NCBI GenBank assembly: GCA_964020085.1
Contig: OZ026602.1
Location: forward strand, 25,993,601 to 26,057,600
Origin: Micromussa lordhowensis
Taxonomy: Eukaryota > Cnidaria > Anthozoa > Scleractinia > Lobophylliidae
Length of the DNA: 64,000 nucleotides
Reading direction: 5' to 3'
The notes under the pieces are model-generated. The model saw only the letters and a program-made list of their open reading frames with translations, had not been told where the DNA came from and did no database searches. Position 1 is the first letter of the stretch; every line of letters begins with the position of its first letter. The translations under genes were made by a program, and so were the position numbers. This document shows, piece after piece, positions 1-12,400 of the stretch.

Positions 1-759
1 GTACATGGTTTTTGCATAAAAACCTTCATTTATTACTTTAATGAAATTTTTCTGTCAAATTGTTTGCTTTTTTGCTAGTTGAAAAGTTAACACTGTAAAA
101 AACCCTATTACTTGATGAAGCTGGCTACTGCCTTATTAAGACATGCAACTTGTGCTGTGTTCACAACACAGTAGTACTGAAACATGTTTACAATAAACAT
201 GTTTCAGCAAAACACATTTCCTGTAGACGTGCTTAATTTATGCAGTTTTATTGAGTATGATTAAGGCAACCAAGCAGTGTTGGAATTTCAAAGTATTGCT
301 TCAAATTGCATTATTTAAGATTGTATTTGTTTGTAACAGGCCTAGTTAAGCTAGTGATTGATGTGATGATGTGACCACCATCCAGATCATTTATCAGAAT
401 CTTATTTTTAAGAGCAGTACATTGTGAGTGGTATTAACTGGACAAATCATACACTGTTTTCTAAGTAAGATAGGCTGAATGTTCTTGTTGGGTTGGTGAT
501 TGTTCGCCTGTCAAATAGATCCTGGCTATACACGGTTTAGATATTTTTAAATAATATTCCTTTAAAGGGTGAAGTGAAACAACTCTCTTGCTAAAGTAAA
601 GTATTGTTATAATTTGTTTGTTAGAATGGGAAATTACCCTCGTATTTTGTGTGAATAGTTGTACATCTGTAGATAGTAAACAGTGCTATACATTAAATAA
701 ATCATATTTTTAGAATTAACAATCTCTTTTGTTTTTGCTGTTCTGACTGGGAAAGGGAG
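1..759. other. No gene seen; one short palindrome
   Basis: AT-rich intergenic DNA with no open reading frame that resembles a protein. An 11-bp-arm palindrome (AAACATGTTTA, 3-base spacer, TAAACATGTTT) sits at about 182-206. No promoter, RNA gene or transposon end is recognised. Confidence 0.5.
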
Positions 760-1620
760 TGAGCGAACAATGCTGGCCGATGGCACTGAAAAACACCCGA
801 ATACTCCGTCCCAGGAAATGCAAGAAAACGCGAGGAAATACGTTCGAATTCGCGCAATTTTCCACCCATTAACTGAAAGGTGAAGCGTTTTCTTGAATTC
901 ACCCGAACTCACTGTCCCAGAAAATACAAGAAATTTCCTGCGAACACGGGAAGACACGATATTTTCCAAAAGTTCATCGAACGGTGAACATTGGAAAACA
1001 AGTGTTTACTTGAATTCACGCGCGTTTGCTGGTAGGGAAAATGCAAGAAAAGCACAAGAGGACTTCTGAAAACGCAAGAACACACGATAATTTCCGTACG
1101 TTTACCGAACGGTAAACGTTGGAAAACATGCGTTTTCTTGAATTCCCTAGAATTCGCCGTCTCGGAAAATAAAAGAAAACAGGAGAAAACTTCTGTGAAC
1201 GCGAGAATACACTATGCTTTCCTTACGTTAACCGAGCGGTGAATTGTGGAAAACAGTGTGTTTTGCGAAATTTACCGGCATTTGGCGCTCTGGAAAACAA
1301 GGCAAAATGCCGGTTTTCAACTGTTAACCCTGGATGAACGTGAAGTTTTACACCGGGAAAACATCTGTGAACGCAGGCAAACAAGACATTCGCCAAGTGT
1401 TAACCGACCGGTAAATTCCAGTGAACGCGCGTTTTCTGGCGTTCACCGTAACAGAAAACTACCGGATAATGGAACGAATACTCGAATTCACCGGCAGCAA
1501 AACACTTCGAAAATCTTGGATTTTCCGATTGGTGAACACCAGAAAATGTAAGCAAATGCCACGTTTTGCGTAAATTCACTGCGCGTTTTCTAAACGGTAA
1601 ACGCCATCTTTTTTGCCGTG
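760..1620. repeat. Degenerate ~120-bp tandem repeat
   Basis: Phrases such as GTTTTCTTGAATTC recur at 888, 1004 (one change) and 1130. They alternate with a second phrase of the type TTACCGAACGGTGAACGTTGGAAAACA. Spacings are 116 and 126 bases, and the later units (1200-1600) are more decayed. Open frames across this stretch (for example 1246-1551 +) follow the repeat and look like by-products rather than genes. It resembles an old satellite or minisatellite block. Confidence 0.6.
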
Positions 1621-3590
1621 CTCGTTCTGAAACAGAGTCACAAAGCAACTCGGAAATGGCCCAAGGAAGGTGAGTTTTTGTTTTACGACAAGGGAATCCT
1701 TCGTAAGGCGTTTTCTTTGTCGATAGCAACGACAAAAAAGGGACTGACAAACGCCGAATTTCGTCGGTGCAGGTAAATTTAGAATGTGTCCTTACATAAT
1801 TACGCGTTTGATGCACTGAAAACTGATACAGAATGGTGTATTTTTCCAACAGTCGGGTCCGTTCCTTTCAAGAATTCCTGAGTACAAAAATAAAGTCTAT
1901 CAGGTGCTTTGCGAAACATTCGTCTCTATGCGCGAAAGGAATTTATTTTCAACACTCAATAATGAAGGTCATCTGGCAGTTTAATTGGTAGCTTGGTTTT
2001 GGGATGCACTGAAGCTATTGATACTTTATGTACTTGGATCTTGTTGTCTAATCGCTTTGCAGCGAAACGAAAACAAAATATATAATTTCTAACTTAGTAT
2101 AACTAAGAAAAAACAACGTGAAAAAATATGTTTTTTATATCAGCAAGATTGAGTCATTTTATAAGTAGAAGATAAGGTACTAAATTAGGAAAAGAAAACT
2201 AAATAATTAAATAGTTAAACAAAGAAACTACAACTGTCGAAAACCTTTATTAGCTGAAACCGCAAGATGGTAGAACCCGAGTCCTCTTTCGTTTAACTGC
2301 CCTCCCCCCACCCCTCCCTCTCTGCGGTATGCGGTTGGCAAGCGTTTTGTATGACGAAACTCAGGTTATCCTTCACCGTTTTCGAACACTTTTGGGCTTC
2401 CGGTCATTTTGGAAACACGCTGAAGCTGTGTCATTCCACCACGCAAGTGAATTGTTCTAACATGATAGTAAATGACTGCGAACAGTTGAAATTGATGCAC
2501 AGTTTGATTGCTTTGGCAACAAATTAATTTAAAGTAGTGTTATTGACGTACTATGTCAATCCCTTCCGAGTTTTCTTCCTGGCGGTGCCGTGATTGAGGA
2601 ATATTTTACTGAATTGTTGGCTTTATGTTGCACATTTTTTTATAGCCTTTCTCTTTTAACAGGAAGATCTAGATGGCACAAATGAATAGGATGAAGAATA
2701 ATATCGCAGTTTACTGAAGCGAATATTATTATTTTGTCATGATTAATTACTTAGCTGGGTCACAAACTGATATCCACGTTAACAGTTCTTTGTCATCAGT
2801 AAGTCGGCAAAAGGGATTACTCGATTAGTGGCTACATTTTTTTAAAAAATATCGAGACGGGAAACTTCTAGTTGCTTGCTTGACCAATCAAGAAAATTGA
2901 AAGACTGAACCTTAAAATTTGGTTGAGTATATCATAAAATAGAGTTTGAGTCATTTACTTCATGGTCTCAGAGATGCTTTTAAAAGTTTAAAAATAACAA
3001 ATTATTCACTCTTCAGGTTTTTTAGTCGTTGTGGTTGATATGTCAAAAGCGGTTACCAAAGCTGGGTATCCTTTCACCGATACTAGTTTGTACTTGTAAT
3101 GTAAATGCAGTGTGACGCACTGAAAGAATCAGATTTTTTTAGTACAGAAGTACAAACTTCCTTTTTGCGACGCAGGAAAAAGCTGTTACAAGTAGACCAC
3201 AAAATCGACGGTTTTTTTTCTCTTTTTTGTATTGATTGAATCAGCGCTTCGATGGTTTATTGTCCAACTTTTGTAGACAGCTAGTCAGTTGGATTTCAGT
3301 AGAATCCTGTTAGCTACCAACATTTCATCGTCAAAGAAGGTGAGTTTTCATTATACAATAACGGAATCTTAGTTTTGTAGGTTCCATTTTGTTTACCGGT
3401 AGCAATTAGTAGAAGGTGAAGGGATAAAGCTACATCTGAGCAACTTAAATTCGACTGAACTTCTTCTTTTGCAATGCATTTTAAAGCTCAAAACAGTACC
3501 TTGATAAGTTTGAGGCAAGTTGTGCAATTCAAGAGCATAAAAACACTCTGTGAAGTGCTTTACACGAATTAGAATCACTCGCGATGTGAT
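1621..3590. repeat. Segmental duplication, copy 1 (partner 61158-64000)
   Basis: From about 1621 the sequence runs in parallel with 61158 onward, at high identity by eye and with small indels, up to the window edge of the partner. This copy lacks two insertions present in the partner. The empty sites are at about 2079-2080 (a TA) and at about 2526-2530. No gene is recognised in either copy. At about 1662 and 3339 exon-like text is followed by a good splice donor, AAG|GTGAGT. Confidence 0.8.
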
Positions 3591-4593
3591 CCTCAAGTCT
3601 AATTCAACAGAAAATGGCGATTGAATGGTAGTTTGTTTTTTATCCCGCTAAAGCAAGTAATATTTAACATTAGATTGGTATATTCTAAAATCTTAACTCT
3701 AAACACGGCGAAACGGACAAAAATATGAAGGGAATCAAGGAATCAACTACAAACACATTTTTCGATGTAAACATATTTTCTTTTGACAAAGAAATTTTGG
3801 CCAAGATGGTGTATCACGGAAAGTAACAGAGGGTCTTTGAGAAGGGTGTCAATAGGCTTAACTGTCAACTGACATAAAGCCCAAAAAATTAAACGTCAAC
3901 TGGCTTCAAATTTAAACTGAATAATAAAATTACCGTCAGCCGTCAAACAACTATCAAAACAACTGTAATGTTGAGCTATCAACGTTCTATGGTAACATCA
4001 ATGGAGACACTCTTTCAGCGACTGCAAAATGACACCTTTCTACTTTACTCGTTGTCTTAAATGAAAATGCTCGTATGAGTGATACAATCTGATAAGAACC
4101 AGCCTCAACGTTTATCTTAAATTGACCAGGAAATTAATGAGAACTCTATCTGTAAACACAGACTTACTCGATATTATCTGTATCCATCGTACGTTGCCTT
4201 TTAATCAGAAGTGTTACCAGCCGATCACTTGATATCAAATTCCAAGAAGTTTAATTTATTTGACGAATTAAATACATTATCCCGCGTCCGTCGCGCTCTC
4301 TCCAAATCGAGTAAGGAAGGAATGCGGGCTCCTTTCCAGCACAGCGGCTGATAATGTAGCCAATATAACGCGTTGCTTGACCGTACGTTAATCTAAGACA
4401 TATCTGAGATGTACTCGTAACTTTTATATTTCTGTAGACTGGAGAGAATAATTGCTGCGCAGCGAGCGTAGCGAGCGAGCAGCAACATAAACAGGATTTA
4501 AGAAGGATATATAGAAGGGGATTCATCATTTTTTATTACCAGAGTGCATTGCGCCACGAACAACACGAGGATGTCACACCGTCGAGCCGTCGT
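3591..4593. other. No gene seen; short dispersed repeat inside
   Basis: No convincing coding sequence. Bases 4386-4452 (around CATATCTGAGATGTACTCGT) recur nearly unchanged at 9153-9222, so at least part of this spacer is a dispersed repeat. The stretch 4455-4485 is rich in GCGAGC-like words. Confidence 0.45.
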
Positions 4594-5554
4594 CAGTCCG
4601 GGATCGTTATCAGTTTTGATAACCTCGACCAAAACAAACCATTAACCAATCGCTGCACAAGTTTTCGTTCACGTGACATAATTTGGTAGCAACAGTGTAC
4701 AATTCAATATGGCGGCCGACGTGGCGCGAGGCGCTGCGATGAAAGGAGTTACAGTTTCTTGAATTAATTCTATGTTTGCTTCACAATAGGTTGGAAGAAA
4801 ACTGTCTTCGTCCAAAAGTTACCGCGAAATTATTTCATTTCCAGATGGACACCGTATAGTATTTGTTCCGAATAAAATGACAGAGCGAAGGTAGACAACA
4901 GTTATTCTGTTCAAAAAAGCGTTGTTTATTGATACGAAAATGATAGCTTCTATCATGTCTAGCTTCACTCAGGCTTCATTTTCTTGCTAGCTGGCGAATC
5001 TGCTTGTTCAACAATCTGTATAAAATAGAAAGGAAACAGTAACAGTGAATTCATCTTGAGCTTACATTATATAAATTGACAATGAACAAGTTCCTACTAT
5101 GTTCCAAGCAAAGCAAAGAGCCAAGACAAGAAGTTTAAAGTATCAGCAATTTCAATCCTTAGAGTTTCTAAAATTAGGAAACAAGCTCTCAAATTTGTAT
5201 TAATTTGTACAAAACATTGTACTGTTAAACATTCACAGAGAAAATGCAACTCGGAAAAATAGTACTGAAAAGCTTTCAAATGAATGGTCACTTATCGCAC
5301 TGTCCTTGTACAGTGTACGTACACGCTCAGTTTCACTGGAATGACTTAATTTCTACTTTCAGTAGGTAAGGCATGAAAGTTACAGCAGAAAACACATCCA
5401 AAACTCTACAATGAGTAAGGAGAATGACTTACCCCTCTCTTCGAAGCTTGATTCTCCAGGTCGACTTGTCTCGCTTGAAGGGTTTCCATTTACGTTTCGC
5501 GCCAAAAATGAGGAGTGGCGTGACTTGCAACTGGTGTCTCAGACCTTGAGTTGA

Positions 5555-5986
5555 ATGGCGGAAAGTATCGGTTTCACTCCGACCAAAAACATCGAACGTG
5601 TATGCGTTTCTCCTGGGTCGAAAGAGCAAATTTGCTTACTTTGTACTAAAGAGGTTAGGAACGAAGATTTTAAACGAAAATTGACGATATCGGGAGGCAA
5701 AAAAAGACCAAAGCGTGTTTAAATCTCGAGTTGATCACTGGAAAGGAGGTATCCAGTGGCGAAGGCTCACTTTTGACAAACATTTTGGGCCGAAATTGCG
5801 CAGACAAAAACGAAACCGTAGTTCAGAAGATTCTTGATGTAAGAGAAAGCTTCGAATTATCGAGGAAGTCCATTGAAGCCAAGAAAAAAAGACGGGACAA
5901 CGTCAGTAAAAAGGCTTGCACGTGCCGAAGATAGTGGTGGTACTGCGGAAGAAACTCGCAGCAACAAAAGAGCGCTGTTCGCTTGA
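5555..5986 (+). pseudogene. Broken CxxC zinc-finger protein gene (TIR element 1)
   Basis: Starting at the ATG at 5555 the frame encodes a short leader, then an ICLLC zinc-ligand pair followed by a basic stretch (VRNEDFKRKL, KKRPKR). A stop follows, and the text continues in another frame with LLTNILGRNCADKNET, a lysine-rich helix (EAKKKRRDNVSKK) and, after a further frameshift, an acidic/serine tail ending at a TGA at 5984-5986. The CxxC start resembles the plus-strand genes at 18180-18305 and 35117-35384. I infer a DNA-binding protein of the element, similar to ZAD-type modules. At least two frame breaks make it inactive. It meets the RecQ gene head-on at its 3' end. Confidence 0.5.
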
Positions 5987-6182
5987 TCTCCATTCAAACA
6001 ATCAAACGCATACGGCGCTAGCTCGAAAGTCAAACTTTTCCCAGCTCCGGTTGGCGCAGAAACAAAAATCACATCTCTTCCGGACAGATATGCTTCCAAT
6101 GTTTTCTTCTGATAGTAAAGCAATTTAGATATCCCGTGGCCTTTCAAGCTTCTGTAATGGCTTTCGCAATCGACCCCATATT
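5987..6182 (-). pseudogene. RecQ-type helicase, N-terminal fragment (TIR element 1)
   Basis: The minus-strand frame begins at an ATG at about 6182 (MGSIAKAITEA). It shifts frame once near 6147 and then reads YYQKKTLEAYLSGRDVIF followed by the Walker A motif APTGAGKS and a TFELAPYAFD helix, as in superfamily 2 helicase domain 1 (motif I). Similarity stops near 5987, where it abuts the 3' end of the convergent zinc-finger gene; the open frame to 5857 is antisense to that gene. Motifs Ia to VI are absent. An internal deletion that fused the two gene 5' regions is the simplest reading. Confidence 0.65.
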
Positions 6183-6434
6183 GAATTTAACCGCAAGTCA
6201 CGTTTCGTTGAGCATAGTTGACATTTCGGTCCCCAGGGAATATCCAGGAGACCTCCGATTGGTTAAAGCGCAGCGACCCGTAATTGGCGCCAATCAAGTA
6301 TGAAAAGTCCTTCGTCCGGCGGGTACTGAAATAAACAAGAGGAAGGACTTTTCTGAAAGTCTAGGGAAAATATAACTTCAACCAACTTCAAAACTAACTG
6401 TCTGTCAATTGCACTCACTGATGAATACATATTT

Positions 6435-6954
6435 TCAGGTTCTAAAAAGTGGGCCAAACTGAGAGTAAATGTTCTTACATAACACAAGTGCCAGGTCTTT
6501 GTCCAGATGATGTAGATTCTCTGAAATGTTGCGAAACATGTTGCAGGAATCTTTCTCTGCCTCGTCCTCTCCACTTTCAGTGTCACTCCCATCTTCAACA
6601 TCTACTGGTTTTCTCTTCTTGCTTGGCCTTCCTCTGCCGTCCTTCGTACATATACATTCACTGTCCTTGTGGGGCTCCCAAGTAATTGGGATTTTACCGA
6701 GGGCTTGACTGGAAGGTGACCGTCTCAAGCGATAAAAATACCCCACACACGTCAGGTAAACATTAGGGGGATGAATAAAGTCGTTGTCGTTTTCAACATT
6801 GACACCATGTCGTTCGAATTCAAGCTTGATTTTTCTTTGGGTCTTTCGAACGTCTTTTGTGAAGACGCAGTCTTGCCACAAAATCGACATAGATTTGCTC
6901 TTTTAATTCTGTGGGTACCCGCATCCGCCATCTCAATACCTAGGAACACATCAA
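6435..6954 (-). pseudogene. Frameshifted zinc-finger/AT-hook protein (TIR element 1)
   Basis: The minus strand reads MADAGTHRIKRANLCRFCGK, then a one-base frameshift near 6875, then DCVFTKDVRKTQ and a segment with HPPNVYLTC. This resembles a C-x2-C ... C zinc-binding module. It is followed by GRGRPSKKRKP, a good AT-hook (minor-groove binding), and by an acidic stretch (DVEDGSDTESGEDEAE). The frame continues to a stop at about 6435. The layout suggests a small nuclear DNA-binding protein supplied by the element. I do not recognise the family. It lies upstream of the RecQ fragment on the same strand. Confidence 0.5.
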
Positions 6955-6981
6955 TTACAGATGTAAATATGGCCGCCGTTA

Positions 6982-7823
6982 TGGGGAGAGTATAAAAGAC
7001 TGACCCCCACTCCGCGGACTACCCACTGACCCCCGCTCCACGGACTACCCTACGGACTACTCCACGGACTACCCTACGGACTACTCCACGGACTACCCTA
7101 CGGACTACCCCTACGGACTACCCTAAAAAATCAACCAAATTCCTTTTATGGGGTAGAAAAATACAAGAACCTTACCTGCTCTTCCTACACGATCATAACT
7201 GCACGAAAAGCAGCCGCCATTTTCTTTTCCGACATTTCTCGACCCAGTCTTTTTCATTTTCGCCCCATTCTTCAACAGCCGCCTGCCAAAACGCCGTTTC
7301 CACAATGGACGATCGGTAAGCCCTTCATCTTTGAATTGTAGTCTGCCTCAAGCGTTTGCCATCGACATAAACATTTGCTAACAACTCTTTTGAATCTTCC
7401 ATCTAGAGAAATAGAGATCATTGAAATAGACCGCCCCACAGAGACCACAAACAAGTGAACTAAATCGATGTTATGATAACGGCTACATTGAGTTACTAAA
7501 ACAGAAAACAATGTTTGCAGAAAGAGCTCATTTCAACAGCGCTTACCGATCGTCCATTACAGTGTTGGCAGGCGGCTGGTGAAGAATGGGGCGAAAATGA
7601 AAAAGACTGGGTCGAGAAATGTCGGAAAAGAAAATGGCGGCTGCTTTTCGTGCAGTTATGATCGTGTATGAAGAGCAGGTAAGGTGCTTGTATTTTTCTA
7701 CCCCGTAAAAGGAATTTGGTTGATTTTTTAGGGTAGTCCGTGGAGTAGTCCGTAGGGTAGTCCGTGGAGAGGGGGTCAGTCGGTAGTCCGCGGAGTGGAG
7801 GTCAGTTTTTTATACTCTCCCCA
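6982..7823. mobile_element. 842-bp foldback element nested in TIR element 1
   Basis: The two halves are inverted copies over about 330 bp: TGGGGAGAGTATAAAA starts at 6982 and its reverse complement ends at 7823. TA lies on both sides (6980-6981 and 7824-7825), consistent with a TA target duplication. Both arms carry runs of GGACTACCC/TACGGACTACTCC (about 7014-7125 and 7725-7795) and an inner segment of about 150 bp that reads as protein-like text on one strand. The long arms can form a very large hairpin. Confidence 0.8.
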
Positions 7824-8089
7824 TATTCCGTCTCTAGCGGAAACATATGCGATCGGAACTATTAGAAATCGGCAGTTAAAAGGTTGGGCTATATGATGGC
7901 TAAATATAAACATATTCACTGTCAAAGCCAACAACAAGAGGCTATTGAAAGTAACATTATTTTGAGCACAAACAAGCGACGCCATCGGAAGGCCGCTTGG
8001 TCACGTGACCAAAAGGACGCTCTGGGAGGAAAATGCCTAGCAACGAGCCACCGTGCATGGTTATCAAAACTGATAACGATCCCGGACTG

Positions 8090-9264
8090 GTCGTCTTAAT
8101 TTGCGTAGATTTCAGTGAGAAATTAGTGGTTTGTTTTGCTCTGATTTACCTGTGAAACGATGTGAAGGAGATCGTGCTTGACTTTCGCAACTCTTGCTTT
8201 TGTCTTTAATGCAGTAAGTGAAAGTTTGTGAATATCTGGATGATTAATTGTGACAACTTAATTTTAACTTCTTCATTTCTTAGCAGTCTCGCCTTCTTGG
8301 TCGAATTCGTAAATGAAGAGAAATTCGTCGTTACTAAAGCTTGTAGAATCATTAAAAAAAAACGAAAACCGTACAACACGCTAATTTCATATATGCTGCG
8401 ATCTATTCATCCAAACATGAATTAAAGCTGAAGCGTTATTAGCATTTTCACACATCGCGATGGACGCGTCCTCGGCACAGTCTGTCAACATTCTAGAGAC
8501 ATTTAATGCGTACCAGTACAGAATTTATAAGTTAGATTTCTGCTCCTACAATTTCCACATGTATCGATTTTCGCGATCTGATAAAGGAAAGGTTGATGTG
8601 TATCGTTTTATGTCCAAACATAGTTCAGATCACTATGTGCTGTTTTGTCACAACTCGCCATCGATGCGTCATCATGCATGAAGTTGATGCATACAACGAC
8701 AGATTTTAAGTTACACAGCTCAATTTGACACTACTTTGAGAAATAAATGTTACTGCAAGGAGGTCTTGGAACGCGCAGATAGATAAATCACTGCGTAAAA
8801 TATGTCACTATCAACAGAATGTGCCGCAGCATTACTATCTATTAGATACCCTAGTTAAGGTAATAAGACACCTCCTTAAAAACACTGACTCGAAATGCCA
8901 TTGCCTTTGCTTCTTTGTCTTGATCCCTTTGAAAACTTGACACAGACATTAAAGTCTATCGCTGAACAATATAAATTAGTATCGTCAAACATTTCGAAAG
9001 TTCCGCCTGTCGATGTTGAAATTCGGTTGTTAATCAGTCCTTTCATAGGAGCCATGTTTAGTTTCGCCCAACCAAACGGAAAGATAGACAGAGAAGCGCT
9101 AGATTGTATAAAAAGTACATAGATAATGGCAGCTTAGAACATGCTTCACTGTATGTTAATCAAAGACATATCTGAGATGTACTCGTAACTTTTGTATTCC
9201 TGTAGACTGGAGAGAATAATTAAGGCTCATTAACGTTACAATAAATCAACAAAGACATCTCCTT
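8090..9264. other. No gene recognised; dispersed duplicate inside
   Basis: Small open frames (8460-8681 and 8895-9122, +) show no recognisable domain. Bases about 8940-9130 recur, diverged and with frame breaks, at about 60490-60690, which argues that the 8895 frame is a repeat rather than a gene. A phrase CTCCTTAAAAACA occurs at about 8871 and 9251. No other structure is seen. Confidence 0.45.
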
Positions 9265-9494
9265 AAAAACATAGAGGATTTGTGATTCCTAAGTCTAACT
9301 TTAAATTCCGTAGTGGTGGAGCCGACGTATTGGAGATTGCACTTCTTGCAATGAACCAAATAGATCGCATTCGATGAATTTTACACGAGAGTCTCTGCCG
9401 AACAAAATACGTTTTTCCGGTTTGTGCGCTAGAAAAAGTTTGAGAGTTGACCAAGAAGTTCTTACAAAGATCGCATCTAGTTTTATCACAAGTG
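9265..9494 (-). pseudogene. Penelope-like element A, GIY-YIG end (split by LINE)
   Basis: Reverse-strand text encodes the cysteine-bearing linker and the start of a GIY-YIG nuclease. It closely matches, in reverse, the plus-strand copy at about 14985-15100, but frameshifts break it. It continues on the far side of the LINE at 13796, so it is the 3' part of PLE A. It is truncated at about 9265. In PLEs the GIY-YIG domain nicks target DNA for reverse transcription. Confidence 0.65.
9479..9494. repeat. LINE target-site duplication, left copy
   Basis: AGTTTTATCACAAGTG here is repeated exactly at 13780-13795, directly after the LINE poly(A) tail. Confidence 0.9.
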
Positions 9495-12400
9495 GAGACA
9501 ATCTTATTGTGAACGGAAAGCGTTACACTTTTGACAAAATTCCAAAAAAATGGAATGGCCTGAAGGCTAAATTATAGAGTTATATCAGACTTGTCCCAGA
9601 GTTTTTGTCTTTTCCTCTACTTATCAAACCCTTATCAAATTTTGATTTCAATGTTTATGTTTATTCGGAGTGCCAAAGAAAAATCAGGTTTGTTTAAGTC
9701 GCATTTCGCAAAATAATTTGTGTAGCCATTAGCCGGTCTGAAATGCGAAAAATTAAATTTATTCCTTCGCGTTCAGGTCTTCAGTTTAGACCTTTTAATG
9801 TCAACGTTATTTTTTGCGTGTTTTATTCTGTGTAGGTTTGTTTAATTCTTTTCCCGTTTCCCGTTATAAACACGTTTTTCAGATGCTATCAAATAATCAA
9901 ACATCTCTAGAATGTAAATCGGGTGTTCTATATATCAGCATGCAAAATCGAACTTCCAAAATGCAAATTTCAGAAGTCAAAGCTGTCAGAAACTGTGAAA
10001 ACTGTCGAAACGTACGAGCGGTTTGTTGGTCCTCTGGGATCTGGTGCAAACACCTTTTGCTTTAATTCTCAATGACTAATCTTTGTGATATCAAAGGCCT
10101 ATCAGTAAATGTCAGGGGACTAAACAAATCGCTAAAACGTCGCACCGTGTTTAGGTGGCTGCATCATCAAAACAGCTCCTTTATTTACTTGCAAGAGACT
10201 TACAGTTCAAAAGAATGCGAAAACACCTGGCGAGCAGAATGGGAGGAGAAATTGTTTTTAATCACGGTACAAATCATAGCAAAGAGACCATGATACTTTT
10301 CCATTCCAATTTAAATTTCAAGATTGAAAAACAAATTACCGACAAAAACGTAGATACATAATTTTAGACGGGATGTTTGCAGATGCACGACTTGTACTCG
10401 TAAACATTTACGCACCAAATGACGTCTATCAACAAGTCTTGTTTTTTTTAAGGAACTTCAGCATCAACTCAAAGATTATGCAGAAGAAACAATAATCATA
10501 GGTGGTGACTTTAATTGTACGTTGACTGACATAGATAAGAAGGGGGGCAATCCGTTCTCCCGGAAAATACCAGTAATTCAAGAAATTAATAAATTATGTA
10601 ATATGTACGAGTTAACTGACATATGGAGGCAGAGAAACCCAAACGAAGAGAAGTTTACGTGGAGAAATAAGTCTTTTAAAATACAATGTCGTCTTGACTA
10701 TTTTCTAATTTCCAGACAGCTTATGAGCCTGACCAACAAATGCACAATCTTTTTCGCTCCTGAAACAGACCACTCTGCAATTTTTATTCATCTCAAAAGT
10801 GCAGAACTCAAACAAAAAGAGGGCCCGGGTTTTTGGAAATTTAATCAGTCACTCCTCCACGACGAGTGGTACGAAGAGGGGGAACGCAACACCCGTTACT
10901 TCTATAACCTTGAGAAAAGAAATTATGAAAAAAAGACAATTGCAAAATTAAAACGCTCAAATGGCAACGTCACAAATGATCAATTTGAGATTCTGCGAGA
11001 GCAAATGGAATATTATGAAGCCCTTTATACTTCGGCCACGCACTCTGAAAACTCAAACAACGCCGTTCCCGCTTTCTTTGAATACATTACCCCTCTTGAG
11101 ATTACGGACCAGCAAATGTGTGAAGGAAAAGTCTCCGCTGATGAATGTCTAAAAGCCTTAAATGATTTCCAGAACGAAAAATCGCCTGGAACGGATGGTT
11201 TACCGGCAGAATTTTATAAATTTTTTTGGAAAGAATTACATCTTGACATGATAAAAAGTTTTAACTTTGCTTTTGACACAGGAAATTTATCAATTTCTCA
11301 AAGAAGAGGGATTATTACACTCATCCCGAAACCAAATAAAGACACCACATCGCTGGAGAATCTCAGACCAATCTCTCTTCTTAACGTTGACTACAAAATT
11401 CTGACAAAAACAATTGCGAAGAGGTTAGAAAAGGTTCTTCCAAAAATTATCAACCCTGACCAAACCGGTTACGTTAAAGGCCGCTATATTGGTGAAAATG
11501 TTCGTTTAATTTTAGACATAATGTCATATACAGACAAGACAAAAGTGCCAGGAGTTGCGCTCTTTATTGATTTTAGAAAAGCTTTCGACACTATCGAATG
11601 GGATTTCCTTATTGACACCCTCGACAAGTTTAATTTTGGACCTGATGTTACAACAACGTTACAAGCTGTGTTCTAAACAATGGTCATGCGTCAGAATTCT
11701 TTACTTTGAGAAGAGGTGTCAGACAAGGTTGTCCTCTGTCTGGACTGCTATTTGTGATAGGTATCGAAGTTCTTGCCAATGCAATTAGAAATAAAAATAC
11801 GATAAAAGGAATTAAAGTAGGTGAGAAAGAAATCAAAACGTCTTTATACGCTGACGACACAACGGTTTTCGTGCGAGACCTGGATTCTATCCCTGAATTA
11901 TTGGCACTTTTATATCAATTTAGAAATCTCTCCGGTTTAGAAATTAACGCCACAAAAACAGAAGGAATGTGGCTTGGCAGTTCGAAAAACAACCTTGAAA
12001 CTCCGTTCGGTTTCCGCTGGCCACGAGACCCAATAAAAGCTCTCGGTATTTTTTTCTCATATGATTCGAGCAAAACAACCGAGTTAAATTTCACAGAGAA
12101 AATCAGGAACCTAGAAAAGACTTTAAATAGTTGGAAGAGAAGAAACCTTACGCTTCTTGGTAAGATAAACATTGTTAAAACGTTAGGTCTGTCAAAATTA
12201 ATCTGTAATACGTCTGTACTCGTTATCCCTGAACAACTTATTAAAGAAATTAACTCAATAATTTTTAATTTTATTTGGGATGAGAAACCCCCTAAAATCA
12301 AGAAATCAACTATCATAGGTGAGAGAAAACACGGTGGACTTAAGATGACTGACTTTAATATCTTGAATAAAGCCTTAAAAGTCGCGTGGATACCACGCAT

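Larger units (their letters stand above)
4594..8089. mobile_element. TIR element 1 with zinc-finger and RecQ remnants
   Basis: Imperfectly nested ends are seen: CAGTCCGGGATCGTTATCAG begins at 4594, and its reverse complement ends at 8089. The match runs about 31 bp and includes an internal palindrome (GTTATCA...TGATAAC). GTCGT flanks both sides, suggesting a 5-bp target duplication. Subterminal CACGTGAC words occur on both sides (about 4671 and 8001). Contents are a plus-strand CxxC zinc-finger gene, minus-strand RecQ and zinc-finger/AT-hook genes, all broken, and an 842-bp foldback insertion. No transposase is recognised, so the superfamily is open. Confidence 0.65.

Noticed and set aside
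6435..6954. RAG1/Transib-like transposase origin for the zinc-finger/AT-hook protein
   Set aside because: The 5-bp GC-rich duplication of element 1 suggested it, but the tips are CAGTCC rather than CAC(A/T)(A/G)TG and no RAG1 core residues are visible.
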